From Chitinophaga sancti (lineage in GTDB: Bacteria > Bacteroidota > Bacteroidia > Chitinophagales > Chitinophagaceae), in the NCBI RefSeq assembly GCF_034087045.1, contig NZ_CP139247.1, positions 2,816,001-2,880,000 of the forward strand: a stretch of 64,000 nt of DNA. Reading direction: 5' to 3'. Below the pieces are notes generated by a model that did no database searches, was not told the DNA's origin, and worked only from the letters and a program-made list of their open reading frames with translations. Below, piece after piece: positions 21,684 through 32,500 of this stretch (within the stretch, counting starts at the first letter, position 1; every line of letters starts with the position of its first letter). The position numbers were made by a program, and so were the translations under genes.

Positions 21684-21800
21684 TATATTATTGCCAACCA
21701 GTAACCAGACCATTTATTACTGAACACTTCCACGTCCACAGGATACGGAAGTGTATTGTCATTCGCACACCACTTAAAAACATAGAATCGCATCCTTATT

Positions 21801-22895
21801 ATGAAGAGAACTTCAATGCTCGTCGCGGGCCTGTATGCACTGTTGTGCTTTGCAAGCTGTAAATCATCAAAGAAAGAGGAAGAAAAGGAAGGGGAAACCA
21901 AATACCTCGTTACCACTCCAGTAAAAATGGATACTTCCGTTGTAAAGGAATACGTATCTCAGATACGCTCTTTTCGTAACATCGAACTCAGGGCCCAGGA
22001 AAAAGGCTACTTACAGAACATCTTCGTAGATGAAGGTCAGTTTGTAAAAGAAGGCCAGCTCCTGTTCAAAATTATGCCCAAAGTGTATGAAGCAGAACTG
22101 GAAAAAGCGCAGGCAGAAGCCCAGGCAGCCGAAATAGAACTGCAGAATACCAAATCCCTTGCTGACAAAAATGTCGTTTCAAAAGCAGAACTGGCCATGG
22201 CGCAGGCTAACCTGGCCAAAGCAAAAGCAGAACTGTCCCTGGCCAAAGTACACCTGGCATTTACCGACATCAAAGCTCCCTTTGATGGTATCATCGACCG
22301 CCTGCCACTGAAACTGGGTAGCCTGGTAGATGAAGGTGAACTGCTCACCAGCCTCTCTGACAACCGCCAGATGTATGTGTACTTCAACGTATCTGAACCT
22401 GAATACCTGAACTATGAAGAAGGTGTGAAAGAGAAAAAAGGCAAGATGCCGGTGAACCTGCTCATGGCAAACAGCGAAGTGTTCAAACACACCGGCAACG
22501 TTGAAACCATCGAAAGTGAATTCAACAACGAAACAGGTAACATCGCTTTCCGTGCTACTTTCCCTAATCCTGAAGGACTGCTCAGACACGGAGAAACCGG
22601 TAAAATACAGATGGTTGTACCGCTGAAAAACGCCGTTGTGATTCCGCAGAAAGCAACGTTCGAAATACAGGACAAACACTATGTATTCATCGTTGGCAAG
22701 GATAGCAAAGTAAAATCACAGGAAATCACTGTAGCTGCTGAAATGCCTGACCTGTTTGTAGTAGGAGACGGACTGTCCGAAACTGACAAAATACTGCTCG
22801 AAGGTGTGCAGAAGGTGAGAGACAACGACAAGATCACCTACGAGTTTGAGGAACCAGCTAAAGTAATCTCGCATCTGAGACTGAAGGCTGAATAG
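21801..22895 (+). CDS. RND efflux periplasmic adaptor, lipoprotein
   Basis: A 364-residue membrane-fusion protein. The lipobox ends at the Cys of LLCFASC, so it should be anchored in the membrane by a lipid. Next come the biotinyl-lipoyl half (ELRAQEKGYLQNIFVDEGQF), an alpha-hairpin coiled coil rich in Ala and Lys (residues about 93-150), the second lipoyl half (DIKAPFDGIIDRLPLKLGSL) and beta-barrel and membrane-proximal domains. It links the inner-membrane pump to the outer-membrane channel encoded just downstream. It is the first gene of a three-gene efflux operon. Confidence 0.92.
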   Translation: MKRTSMLVAGLYALLCFASCKSSKKEEEKEGETKYLVTTPVKMDTSVVKEYVSQIRSFRNIELRAQEKGYLQNIFVDEGQFVKEGQLLFKIMPKVYEAELEKAQAEAQAAEIELQNTKSLADKNVVSKAELAMAQANLAKAKAELSLAKVHLAFTDIKAPFDGIIDRLPLKLGSLVDEGELLTSLSDNRQMYVYFNVSEPEYLNYEEGVKEKKGKMPVNLLMANSEVFKHTGNVETIESEFNNETGNIAFRATFPNPEGLLRHGETGKIQMVVPLKNAVVIPQKATFEIQDKHYVFIVGKDSKVKSQEITVAAEMPDLFVVGDGLSETDKILLEGVQKVRDNDKITYEFEEPAKVISHLRLKAE

Positions 22896-22919
22896 TCTAA
22901 GTATCCAAAAAGTATTTAA

Positions 22920-25900
22920 ATGTTCAGTAATATTCTTAAAAGGCCCGTCCTTTCAATTATCATATCCGTCCTAATTGTCTTTTTAGGAATATTGGGTATC
23001 ACCCAGCTCCCCATCACACAGTTCCCTGCTATCTCGCCGGTGACCGTAAAGGTTTCCGCAGAGTATCCGGGTGCGAACGGTGAGCTGTTGGTAAAAACTG
23101 TAATCATTCCGCTGGAAAGAGCCATCAACGGGGTACCCGGCATGAAGTACATGACTTCTGACGCGACCAACACCGGTGAAGCGAACATCCAGATTATATT
23201 CAACCTGGGTACCGATCCAAACACGGCATCCCTGAACGTACAGAACCGTATTGCCAAGGTGTTGAACAAACTGCCACCATTGGTGATCCGTGAAGGTCTG
23301 CTCACCTCCCTCGAGCAACCTGCGATGTTGATGTACCTGAACCTGTATTCAAAAGATCCAAAGACGGATGAAAGGTTCCTGTACAACTTTGCCGATATCA
23401 ACATCATGCCTGAGTTAACCCGCCTGCAGGGTGTGGGTAGCGCCCGCATTCTCGGTACACGCGAATACTCCATGCGTATCTGGCTGAAGCCTGACCGTAT
23501 GCTGGCATACAAGATCTCTTCCGAAGAAGTAATGGAAGCACTGGGTAACCAGTCGCTCGAAGCTTCTCCTGGTAAAACCGGCGAAAGCTCTGGTAAAAGG
23601 TCGCAGGCTTTTGAGTATGTAATGAAATACTCCGGTCGTTTCAGTACCAAAGAAGAATATGAAAACATTGTTCTTCGTGCTAATCCAAACGGCGAATTGC
23701 TGCGTCTGAAAGATGTGGCTGACATTGAATTTGGTAGCTTGTTCTACGATATCTATTCCAACCTGAATGGCAGACCTTCTGCCGCGATCGTTGTGAAACA
23801 GTTGTATGGTAGTAATGCAAGTAAGGTGATCGAAGAAGTGAAAGCGAAACTGCAGGAACTGAAGAAAACGACTTTCCCTGCTGGTATGGATTACGCCATC
23901 AGTTATGACGTATCCAAGTTCCTCGACGCCTCTATCGAAAAGGTAATACACACACTGGTAGAAGCTTTCGTGCTGGTTGGTATTGTGGTATTTATCTTCC
24001 TGGGTGACTGGCGTTCTACATTGATCCCTACACTGGCGGTACCTGTATCGCTGGTAGGTACCTTTATCTTCATGGGTATGTTTGGTCTGACGATGAACAT
24101 GATCACGCTTTTCGCACTCGTACTGGCTATCGGTATAGTGGTGGATAACGCGATTGTGGTAATGGAGGCCGTGCACGCTAAGATGGAAGAAGAACACCTC
24201 TCGCCATATATGGCTACGAAAAAAGTGGTACATGAAATTGCGGGTGCGGTAATCGCAATCACCTTCCTGATGGTGGCGGTGTTCGTGCCGGTCGCCTTCA
24301 TGACAGGTCCTGTGGGCGTGTTCTACAGACAGTTTGCTATTACAATGGCGGTATCAATCGTACTCTCTGGTGTGGTGGCGTTGACACTGACACCGGCATT
24401 GTGTGCGATGATCCTGAAAAATAACCATGGTGTACCGAAGAAAAAGAACCTGTTGACGAAAGGTCTCGATGCCTTCAACAGAAGTTTCGAAAGGCTGACT
24501 GGCCGCTATACTGGTTTGCTGAAGAAGATCGTAAACGTACGCACCGTAACCTGGGGTATGCTGATCGGCTTCTGTCTGCTCACCTGGGGCATCAGTTCTA
24601 CTTTGCAGACGGGTTTCATTCCGGCAGAAGACCAGGGTATGATCTATGGTATCATCCAGGCGCCTCCGGGTTCATCACTGGAACGAACAAATGAAATCGC
24701 AGAGCGCTTACAGAAGATCGCGGAGAAGATCGACGGTATCAGTTCTGTATCAGCACTGGCAGGTTATGAGATCCTGACAGAAGGTACGGGTTCCAACGCA
24801 GGTACCTGTCTGATCAACCTGAAAGACTGGTCAGAACGTAAGCAATCGGCAGAAGAGATCATCCGTGAACTGGAAGAAAAAGCCAAAGATATTCCCGGTG
24901 CTACCATTGAATTTTTCCAGCCACCAGCCGTACCTGGTTATGGTGCCGCGGGCGGCCTGGATTTACGTCTGCTGGATAAAACCGGTACTGCCGATTATAA
25001 GAAGTTTGAAAAGGTGAACAGGGATTTTGTGGATGCATTGCAGAAACGTAAAGAACTGACCTCCATCTTCTCCTTCTATAGTGCGTCTTATCCACAGTAC
25101 ATGCTGAAGATCGATAACGATGTAGCACAGCAGAAAGGTGTCACTATCCAGAATGCAATGACCACCCTGTCTACACTGGTAGGTAGTAACTACGAAACCA
25201 GTTTTATCCGCTACGGTCGTTTGTATAAAGTAATGGTGCAGGCGGCACCACAATATAGGGCATTGCCGGAAGACATCCTGAAGTTGTATGTAAAGAATGA
25301 CAAGGAAGAAATGGTGCCGATGTCTGCATTTATGAAAATGGAGAAGTTCTATGGACTGAACGAGATCACCCGCTATAACATGTTCACCTCATCAGCTATC
25401 AAGGGGGCGCCGGCTCCGGGATATAGCAGTGGTGATGCGATCAAGGCGATACAGGAAGTGGCCGCGCAGACATTGCCAAGAGGTTATGGTATTGACTGGG
25501 GGGGGATGACAAAAGATGAAGTAGGGCGTGGTAATGAAGCGATCTACATCTTCCTGATCTGTCTGATATTCGTATACATGGTACTGGCCGCGCAGTACGA
25601 AAGCTTCATGTTGCCGTTTGCAGTGATTCTGTCACTGCCTGCAGGTGTGTTTGGTTCCTTCCTGTTGGTGAAATTAATGGGGCTGGAAAATAACATTTAT
25701 GCACAGGTAGGTCTGGTGATGTTGATTGGTCTGTTAGGTAAAAATGCGGTGCTGATTGTGGAGTTTGCGGTGCAGCGACACCGGGCAGGCGATAGCATAT
25801 TTAATGCGGCAATCGAAGGTGCTAGAACGCGTTTCCGTCCGATCCTGATGACCTCCTTTGCTTTCATCGCAGGTTTGATTCCGCTGGTGTATGCGACAGG

Positions 25901-26087
25901 TCCGGGGGCGATCGGTAACCGTACGATTGGTACGGCAGCTGCGGGTGGTATGTTATTCGGTACCATATTCGGTGTAATAGTAGTACCAGGGCTGTACCTC
26001 ATCTTCGGCAAGATTGCAGAGAAACGGAAGCTGTTGAAGAATGAAGAAGAGAATCCATTAACTGAAGAATTTGACCATAATGTTTAA
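22920..26087 (+). CDS. RND multidrug efflux pump, AcrB-like (HAE1)
   Basis: A 1055-residue inner-membrane proton-driven pump starting MFSNILKRPVLSIIISVLIV. It has two six-helix bundles and two large periplasmic porter/docking regions. The proton-relay region reads GIVVDNAIVVMEA, so the first Asp (D409) is present but the second acidic residue of AcrB is Asn410 here. The TM10 lysine in GLLGKNAVLIVEF is present. It exports hydrophobic or amphiphilic compounds with its neighbours. The start is 24 bases after the adaptor stop and the end overlaps the channel gene by eight bases. Confidence 0.93.
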   Translation: MFSNILKRPVLSIIISVLIVFLGILGITQLPITQFPAISPVTVKVSAEYPGANGELLVKTVIIPLERAINGVPGMKYMTSDATNTGEANIQIIFNLGTDPNTASLNVQNRIAKVLNKLPPLVIREGLLTSLEQPAMLMYLNLYSKDPKTDERFLYNFADINIMPELTRLQGVGSARILGTREYSMRIWLKPDRMLAYKISSEEVMEALGNQSLEASPGKTGESSGKRSQAFEYVMKYSGRFSTKEEYENIVLRANPNGELLRLKDVADIEFGSLFYDIYSNLNGRPSAAIVVKQLYGSNASKVIEEVKAKLQELKKTTFPAGMDYAISYDVSKFLDASIEKVIHTLVEAFVLVGIVVFIFLGDWRSTLIPTLAVPVSLVGTFIFMGMFGLTMNMITLFALVLAIGIVVDNAIVVMEAVHAKMEEEHLSPYMATKKVVHEIAGAVIAITFLMVAVFVPVAFMTGPVGVFYRQFAITMAVSIVLSGVVALTLTPALCAMILKNNHGVPKKKNLLTKGLDAFNRSFERLTGRYTGLLKKIVNVRTVTWGMLIGFCLLTWGISSTLQTGFIPAEDQGMIYGIIQAPPGSSLERTNEIAERLQKIAEKIDGISSVSALAGYEILTEGTGSNAGTCLINLKDWSERKQSAEEIIRELEEKAKDIPGATIEFFQPPAVPGYGAAGGLDLRLLDKTGTADYKKFEKVNRDFVDALQKRKELTSIFSFYSASYPQYMLKIDNDVAQQKGVTIQNAMTTLSTLVGSNYETSFIRYGRLYKVMVQAAPQYRALPEDILKLYVKNDKEEMVPMSAFMKMEKFYGLNEITRYNMFTSSAIKGAPAPGYSSGDAIKAIQEVAAQTLPRGYGIDWGGMTKDEVGRGNEAIYIFLICLIFVYMVLAAQYESFMLPFAVILSLPAGVFGSFLLVKLMGLENNIYAQVGLVMLIGLLGKNAVLIVEFAVQRHRAGDSIFNAAIEGARTRFRPILMTSFAFIAGLIPLVYATGPGAIGNRTIGTAAAGGMLFGTIFGVIVVPGLYLIFGKIAEKRKLLKNEEENPLTEEFDHNV

Positions 26088-27513
26088 GAGAAAGATATAC
26101 CATTGCTTAGGGATCGCCTGTCTCTCGCTGGCTTATTCAGCGTGTAAGATCCCGGCTATTGTTGATAAACAGGAAAACAAAAACCTGCCTGCGAGTTTCA
26201 GTAACTCACAGGATTCTACCAACACCGGCAAGGTGAAGTGGAAAGAGTATTTCACAGATCCTTATCTGGCAGCGTTGATTGATACTGCATTGCAGAACAA
26301 TCAGGAGTTGAATATCACCTTGCAGGAAATTCAGATCGCGAACAATGAGGTGAGGGCTTCGAAAGGGGAATACTTACCATCAGTAGGCGTGAAGGTGGGT
26401 GCAGATGTGGATAAAGTAGGACGCTATACCAACATCGGTGCGATGGAAGAAAATACGGAGATCCGCGAAGGTCATTCAATGCCTGATCCGGTGCCCAATT
26501 TACTGGTAGGATTGTACGCTAACTGGGAAGTAGATATCTGGCACAAGTTGCACAATCAGAAGAAAGCAGCGGTGGTGCGTTATCTGGCCAGTGTAGAAGG
26601 GAAGAACTTTGTAGTGACCAACCTGATTGCCGAGATCGCGAATTCATATTATGAGTTATTGGCGCTGGATAACCAGTTGGAGATTGTGCAGAAGAATATC
26701 GAAATTCAAACCAATGCACTCGGTATCGTAAAACTGCAGAAAGAAGCGGCGAAGGCAACAGAGCTGGCAGTACGGAAATTTGAGGCGGAGGTGTTGAATA
26801 CACAGAGTTTGCAGTATGATATTAAGCAGCAGATCACAGAGACGGAGAATAAGATCAACTTCCTGTTAGGCCGTTATCCACAGCCGATTGCCAGAAATAC
26901 ACAGGCTTTTAGTGTGCAGGTGCCGGCGATCGTGCATGCAGGTATACCGGCAGATCTGTTGTCTAATCGTCCTGATATCAGGAAGGCAGAGTTGGAATTA
27001 GCAGCGGCAAGACTGGATATCAAGGTCGCGAAGGCGAGGTTCTATCCTTCATTGGGTTTGAGTGGCGGTATTGGATATGAGGCGTATAGTCCGTCTTATT
27101 TGTTCTCTACGCCGGCTTCGCTCATGTATTCGCTGGCTGGGGATCTGGCGGCGCCGTTGGTGAATAAGAATGCGATAAAGGCTTCTTATATGACAGCGAG
27201 TAGCAAGCAGATACAGGCGGTGTATAATTATGAGAGGACGGTGTTGAATGCTTATAGAGAGGTGACGAATCAGTTGTCTAAGATTGGTAATCTGGAGAAG
27301 AGTTATGATTTGAAATCGAAAGAGGTGGATGCGCTGACACAGAGTATAGAGATCTCTAATGATCTGTTTAAGTCGTCCAGAGCGGAATATTTAGAGGTTT
27401 TGATGACCCAGCGTGATGCACTGGAGTCAAAATTTGAGCTGATCGAGACTAAGAAGCAGCAGATGAATGCGGTGGTGAATATTTACCAGGCATTAGGCGG
27501 CGGCTGGAATTGA
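26080..27513 (+). CDS. TolC/OprM-type outer-membrane efflux lipoprotein
   Basis: The start at 26080 overlaps the pump gene by eight bases; the upstream alternative at 26071 adds only three residues. The protein has about 477 residues with a lipobox ending at the Cys of SLAYSAC. Two outer-membrane-efflux repeats follow, with long helices such as KFEAEVLNTQSLQYDIKQQI. Typical NodT-family signatures are VDIWHKLHNQKK and LLSNRPDIRKAELELAAARL. It forms the trimeric exit channel of the RND system. Confidence 0.92.
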   Translation: MFKRKIYHCLGIACLSLAYSACKIPAIVDKQENKNLPASFSNSQDSTNTGKVKWKEYFTDPYLAALIDTALQNNQELNITLQEIQIANNEVRASKGEYLPSVGVKVGADVDKVGRYTNIGAMEENTEIREGHSMPDPVPNLLVGLYANWEVDIWHKLHNQKKAAVVRYLASVEGKNFVVTNLIAEIANSYYELLALDNQLEIVQKNIEIQTNALGIVKLQKEAAKATELAVRKFEAEVLNTQSLQYDIKQQITETENKINFLLGRYPQPIARNTQAFSVQVPAIVHAGIPADLLSNRPDIRKAELELAAARLDIKVAKARFYPSLGLSGGIGYEAYSPSYLFSTPASLMYSLAGDLAAPLVNKNAIKASYMTASSKQIQAVYNYERTVLNAYREVTNQLSKIGNLEKSYDLKSKEVDALTQSIEISNDLFKSSRAEYLEVLMTQRDALESKFELIETKKQQMNAVVNIYQALGGGWN

Positions 27514-27540
27514 TCGCGGTTTTAATTTTTACGAGGTGAA

Positions 27541-27572
27541 GGGCCGGGGGATTATTTCTCCGGCCTTTTTTG
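27541..27572 (+). terminator. Terminator of RND efflux operon
   Basis: GGCCGG pairs with CCGGCC around a loop with a short extra stem, followed by TTTTTT. It lies about 30 bases after the channel gene. Confidence 0.85.
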
Positions 27573-27736
27573 TGGAGGGTCAAACATGCTCAAAGGTTGT
27601 TATCATAAATAGGCAATATCATTCGGGCATTTGCCAGAAAGATAAATTTGTAATCGTTTTTCCGTAAAAGGTTGTTTTTGTAAGTGGTTTTCCGGTTGAA
27701 TAATCGTTTTTCCATGGATTGGCAATACTATAACCT

Positions 27737-28282
27737 CTACCCCAACAGCAACCCCCTCTCACTCACATTCCCCGGCAAATCCTCCACAAACACCCTTATC
27801 CTCCCTTTCTTCGGCATCTGCGCCACCTTATACCTCCAATCCACCCCATTCTTTTCCGGCACTGCCTTGCCCTCTTCTACCACCTTTCCACTCTCATCCT
27901 GCACCCTCACCCTCACTGTCGCTAGCCGGAACTCATTCTTCGCCGTCACTACCACTGTATCTGTAGCTTCCACTTTAATATCCTGTATCGCTGGCGAATG
28001 AAAAGCATCCTTCACCGCCATATTATACGCATTCTGCCCCGGACCAGCCAATGACTGATAATAAGCCTTTACCTCAGGATCCTTGATAATTGCTACCGCA
28101 TATGCACTCGCTACCTTCATTTTCCATCTCACATCGAGTTGCTTCTGAGTCGGTTTCTTTTTGGATTTTCCGCGCTTTACGGCAATGATAATCTGGCCGT
28201 TTCGCTTGTAGATAGTAAACTGTTTGCCTAGTGTGCCCTGCACATTTTGCAGGAGCAGGTTGCTGTCTTTTACAATAGCCAT
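27737..28282 (-). CDS. Hypothetical basic protein
   Basis: A 181-residue protein without signal peptide. The first half is basic (KQFTIYKRNGQIIIAVKRGK, then SKKKPTQKQ) and ends with AYYQSLAGPGQNAYNMAVKD. The second half looks like a beta-sandwich (VVVTAKNEFRLATVRVRVQD). Similar proteins with a GK-x-F opening and a PKQ/QK stretch occur in Bacteroidota genomes, but I know no function. It faces the efflux operon, from which it is separated by a terminator. Confidence 0.6.
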   Translation of the reverse strand: MAIVKDSNLLLQNVQGTLGKQFTIYKRNGQIIIAVKRGKSKKKPTQKQLDVRWKMKVASAYAVAIIKDPEVKAYYQSLAGPGQNAYNMAVKDAFHSPAIQDIKVEATDTVVVTAKNEFRLATVRVRVQDESGKVVEEGKAVPEKNGVDWRYKVAQMPKKGRIRVFVEDLPGNVSERGLLLG

Positions 28283-28366
28283 AGGTTAAATTTTGAGGTT
28301 AAAACAATACACTGAATTTACGACTTTTATATGAAGAGGCTGCCAATTCGGTAAAATAAAGTCATC

Positions 28367-28409
28367 AATTAGGCACCTCATTATCGATTGGATAATAAGA
28401 TGCCTAATT
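28367..28409. repeat. Imperfect 18-bp hairpin
   Basis: AATTAGGCACCTCATTAT and ATAATAAGATGCCTAATT pair at 16 of 18 positions around a seven-base loop, in the non-coding stretch before the truncated hydrolase gene. No T-run follows. Confidence 0.5.
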
Positions 28410-28527
28410 GGTGACCTGTTAATGACCCTGTAATGATAGGATCTTACCGAAGCCTGCGTAACTGGATAAAAGGTTAATTTCAACACAAGGGATCTTACAC
28501 CTGGATTAAGTTGCTTATCTTACTACC

Positions 28528-29160
28528 ATGATCGCCCGCCAGACAGGACAATTTTACGGTCAGACTAACCAATGCTTACAGCAAAACGGACTCACCCTGA
28601 CCGACACAGAATACACCCTGCCGGAGGTAGACTGGCTGAACCTTCCGGTAGATACTATTAAATACCATGGCCAATGGCATTACTTCACTGCCGGTGTAAT
28701 GCTATTAGGAAGCACACTTGATAAAATCATTCCGGGAGGATTAGAAAAATATGCGGATAAAGTACTCTTCGCGCCATTACAAATCACCAATTACAAATGG
28801 CAATATACCCCGCAACATGCGCCCAACACTGCTGGTGGTATTCGTATGAACAGTCTTGACTTTGCGAAGTTTGGATTAGCATATGTGAATAAAAAAATCA
28901 TCCCTGCCAGTTGGGTGGAGAAAAGCCTTTCTCATCAATTGCCCATCACTGGCAGAGAGAATGAATTTTATGGGTACCTGTTCTGGAATAAAAAATATGG
29001 TAAATATGAGACTTACTATTGTTCCGGCAATGGAGGAAATAAGATTTATATCTTCAAAGATATGGTGATTGTGATCACAGCTAACGCTTATAATATGCCT
29101 TATGCACATGGACAGGTGGATAAAATGATGGGAGAATTTATCCTTCCGGCAATCTATTAA
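28528..29160 (+). pseudogene. N-terminally truncated serine hydrolase (beta-lactamase fold)
   Basis: The 210 codons match the C-terminal half of class C beta-lactamase-like serine hydrolases: HYFTAGVMLLGSTLDKIIPG, LFAPLQITNYKWQYTPQ, TAGGIRMNSLDFAKFGLAYV and YYCSGNGGNKIYIFKD. The N-terminal third, which carries the SxxK nucleophile and the signal peptide, is absent, and an in-frame stop lies close upstream of the ATG. It is therefore probably a remnant, not an active enzyme. The first 40 codons do not fit the family well. A stand-alone short protein cannot be excluded. Confidence 0.6.
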
Positions 29161-29167
29161 AAACAAA

Positions 29168-29200
29168 AGAGGCCGTATCATAAGATATGGTCTCTCAAAA
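29168..29200 (-). terminator. Terminator of beta-barrel remnant
   Basis: AGAGGCCGTATC pairs with GATATGGTCTCT (two G-U pairs) around a four-base loop. On the minus strand a T-rich run follows. It fits the end of a former minus-strand gene. Confidence 0.55.
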
Positions 29201-29346
29201 TTCTCTTTCATCTCCCCACCAAATCTAAAACTAAACGATAGCACCACCCATCTGCTATCCGGGTTGTACCTGTCATAATAATTCAACCCACTATAATTCA
29301 ACCACATTCCTTCTCGTAATATCATTCGCCATCCCAATACTGACAT
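29200..29346 (-). pseudogene. C-terminal fragment of an outer-membrane beta-barrel gene
   Basis: On the minus strand the frame reads GLNYYDRYNPDSRWVVLSFS, then FRFGGEM. This strongly resembles the last strands and terminal Phe of OMP_b-brl_3-type barrel proteins. The frame then runs past the expected stop into antisense of the hydrolase remnant. Removing one G from the GGTGGGGAG run would give FGG-R-stop just before the terminator hairpin, so a frameshift is likely. Nothing barrel-like continues upstream. Only this fragment of the gene seems to be left. Confidence 0.4.
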
Positions 29347-29532
29347 CCAAGAGAGAGTTGACCTTTTGGAGTAGCAAATATTACTGATTTCACAACCAAA
29401 GTCCCGGTTGATCAGGCAAATGGCGGGTATATTAAATATGATTTAATCTAAATATTATTATACTTTTGTCAGGAGGGGACCGCCAGCTTTTTAGAAGCAT
29501 TACCACAACCCTGAATCTTAATCAGATAACAA
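29201..29532. other. Gene-poor stretch before Ig-repeat protein
   Basis: Apart from the barrel fragment, this 330-base stretch holds no gene. A TACTTTTG element at 29461-29468 fits the -7 consensus about 65 bases before the Ig-repeat gene, but I see no -33 box at the right distance. Confidence 0.4.
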
Positions 29533-32500
29533 ATGTCTAAACTACTAAGCCTGTGCCTGTGGGTGATAATTGCATTGTTTCCTGTGCAAGCGGCATTTTC
29601 TTTCAATCGTATTTATGTCAACATCAACAATCCTACGCCCGGTACCGGTACGAGTTGGGCGACGGCCTACAATGATTTGTCGGCAGCGTTAGCGGCAGGA
29701 AATCAGGCAGATACATTCTGGGTGGCGCAGGGTACTTACCTGCCTGCTACTACAACGGATAGAACGATTGCTTTTTCCCCGAAACCTTCTCAGGTGATCT
29801 ATGGAGGGTTCATCGGTACAGAGGTGTTGCTTTCGCAGCGAAACTGGAAAACAAATGTCACCATTCTGAGTGGGGATATCGGAACGCCGGGGATTGCGTC
29901 GGACAACTCGTACAACGTAGTGCGTATCATCAACGCTACTGTGGATGGGGTTACGATCAGGGATGGTCAGGGGGATTATGGTTTTCCTGCCCTGACGGCG
30001 AATCAGTATAATACAGGGGCGGGGGTGAGCCTGTATGCAGATGCATCGGCATCGGCTGTGGCGGCGATTGTCGCAAATTGCACATTTACAAATAACTATG
30101 CGATATATGGAGCGGGGTTAGGTGTGTTAGGCATTACTTCGGGTGGCGCCCAACCTTACCTGGCTACCAAGGTGTCTAAGTGCATATTCATAGGGAATAC
30201 CGCCTATACAGCGGGTGGGGCTATCTCTGTAACCTACCAGGGTGCCTGCTGGGGGAATGACTATACTGACAACAGTATCTTCATTGGGAACACAGTAACT
30301 TCCGGGCAAGGTTCGGTAATTGCCAATATACTGGATGGCACCACTACGGCACACAGGCCATGGATGGACAATGTAGTGTTTTGGGCGAATGGCGAAAACC
30401 TGGCCTACAACTCCCTGGCGAATGGAGCGACTGGCGGACCTTATATAGAATTTGCCATCGTGTGGAGAAACGGTGCTAAGTATGGAGCTTCCAACTTTAG
30501 TGATGCAAATATCACCTGGCATGACAGCGATATCTATGTGGATGATGCGGGGCTGCCTGCCAACAATATCAACAGCGATCCGCAATTTATAGATGCATCG
30601 AATTATGATTTTCATGTGGCACCTTGTTCTCCTGTCATAGATGCAACCATCCTGTCTGCTGTGGGTAGCAGCACGACGGATTATGATGGTAACCCACGTG
30701 TAGTGAAGACTGTAGATATGGGTATCTATGAATCTACAAAGACGATCTCCACTGCGCCTACGGCCAGCCTGCAATACTTTTGTCAGAACATGGATGCTAC
30801 ACCACTGGTAGCTACGGGCGATAATCTGCTATGGTATACCGCAGCAACAGGTGGTACGGGATCTTCAACGGCACCTACCCCGGTTACGACTGCTTCAGGA
30901 TATTCTTATTACTATGTGACACAAACAATGGCCGGCGAGTGTGAGAGTAACCGTACGATGGTGACAGCTTATGTAAGAGCGCAACCTGCGGCACCGTTGG
31001 TAACAGATGTAGTTTACTGTAGGTATGCAACAGCATCGGCACTGACAGCGACAGGTACGGATTTAAAATGGTATACAACCGCTACAGGTGGTACGGCGCT
31101 CAGCACAGCACCAGTTCCGGCTACAACAGTGATCGGCGTATCTTATTATTATGTATCGCAGACGGTGGGTTGTGAAAGTGATCGTGCGCCGCTGCAGGTA
31201 CTTGTAAACGGAATTCCTGCGGGACCAGCAGTATCAGATGTAACCTATTGTATCGGGTCTACAGCCGCACCATTGACAGCGACCGGTAGTAACCTGCTAT
31301 GGTATGCGACAGCTACCGGTGGTACAGGATCTGCAACAGCACCCACTCCATCTACTGCTGTAAATGGTACCACTACTTATTATGTGACACAGAATCCAGG
31401 ATGTGAAAGTAGCCGTTCTGCACTGACAGTGACCATAGGTAGTCAGGCGACACCACCAATTGTGAATGACTTTACTTATTGTCAGAATGTGGCAGCGCCA
31501 GCGTTGACAGCATCAGGTACAAACTTATTGTGGTATACATCTGCTACAGGTGGTACAGGTACGTCTGTTGCACCTGCGGTAAATACAGCTGCCTTAGGTA
31601 CGACTAACTATTGGGTCACACAGCAGGATGCGGGTGGTTGTGAGAGTGAACGATCAGAACTGTCAGTAACGATTCTGGCACAGGCACAACCACCAGTGGT
31701 GAGTGACCTGGATTATTGTCTGAACCAGTCAGTGCCGCAACTGACAGCGACGGGTACGAATTTGAAATGGTATACAGTTGCTACAGGTGGCACAGGGTCT
31801 TCTACAGCACCCATACCAGTTACATTATCAGTGGGGGCTACTACCTATTATGTATCGCAGACTACAGGTTGTGAAAGTGATCGTGCAGCACTGACGGTGA
31901 CGGTTTCTACGTCTACATCACCAGTAGTAACGCCGTTGACTATATGCCAGTATTCAACAGCAACATCACTTACAGCAGAAGGTACTAATTTACTGTGGTA
32001 TACGGCTGCTACTGGTGGTACTGGTTCTTCAACAGCACCCATACCTTCAACACTGGTAACTGGTTCGACAACGTATTATGTGAGTCAGACGGATGGATGT
32101 GAAAGTGCACGGGCACCGATGACGGTGACAGTGAAGCAAAGTCCGATCGCTGATTTTACAACGAGTGGTGGTTGTTCGGGTACACCAATGACAGTGACAC
32201 TGATACCTGCGGAATCGAAGACAGCCTTTTATACCTGGAATTTTTATAATGCGGTGAGTGTGAGTGGGGATGATCCGGGTCCATATCAGGTGTTGTGGCA
32301 TGATCCGGGAGAGTATACAGTTTTATTGATGGCGTATGATGGTCAGTGTGAAACGAAGGTAGAAAAAGTGGTATCAGTAGGAGTGGCGCCGGAAGTGCAG
32401 GTGACACCATCCGCAGGGATGTATTGTATCAATGATACGGTGACATTGAGAGCGAGTGGTGCATCGACGTATGAGTGGAGTCCGGCTACGAATTTATCTG

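Noticed and set aside
23415-24233. 272-codon open frame antisense to the RND pump
   Set aside because: His- and Arg-rich shadow of the pump gene; no coding signature.
30127-30774. 215-codon open frame on the minus strand inside the Ig-repeat gene
   Set aside because: It is antisense to a clear secreted protein, has no recognisable domain and arises from the biased composition of the gene.
30745-32140. Regularly spaced repeats that could suggest a CRISPR array
   Set aside because: The period is about 230 bases, the repeats are coding and in frame, and they are Ig-like protein domains.
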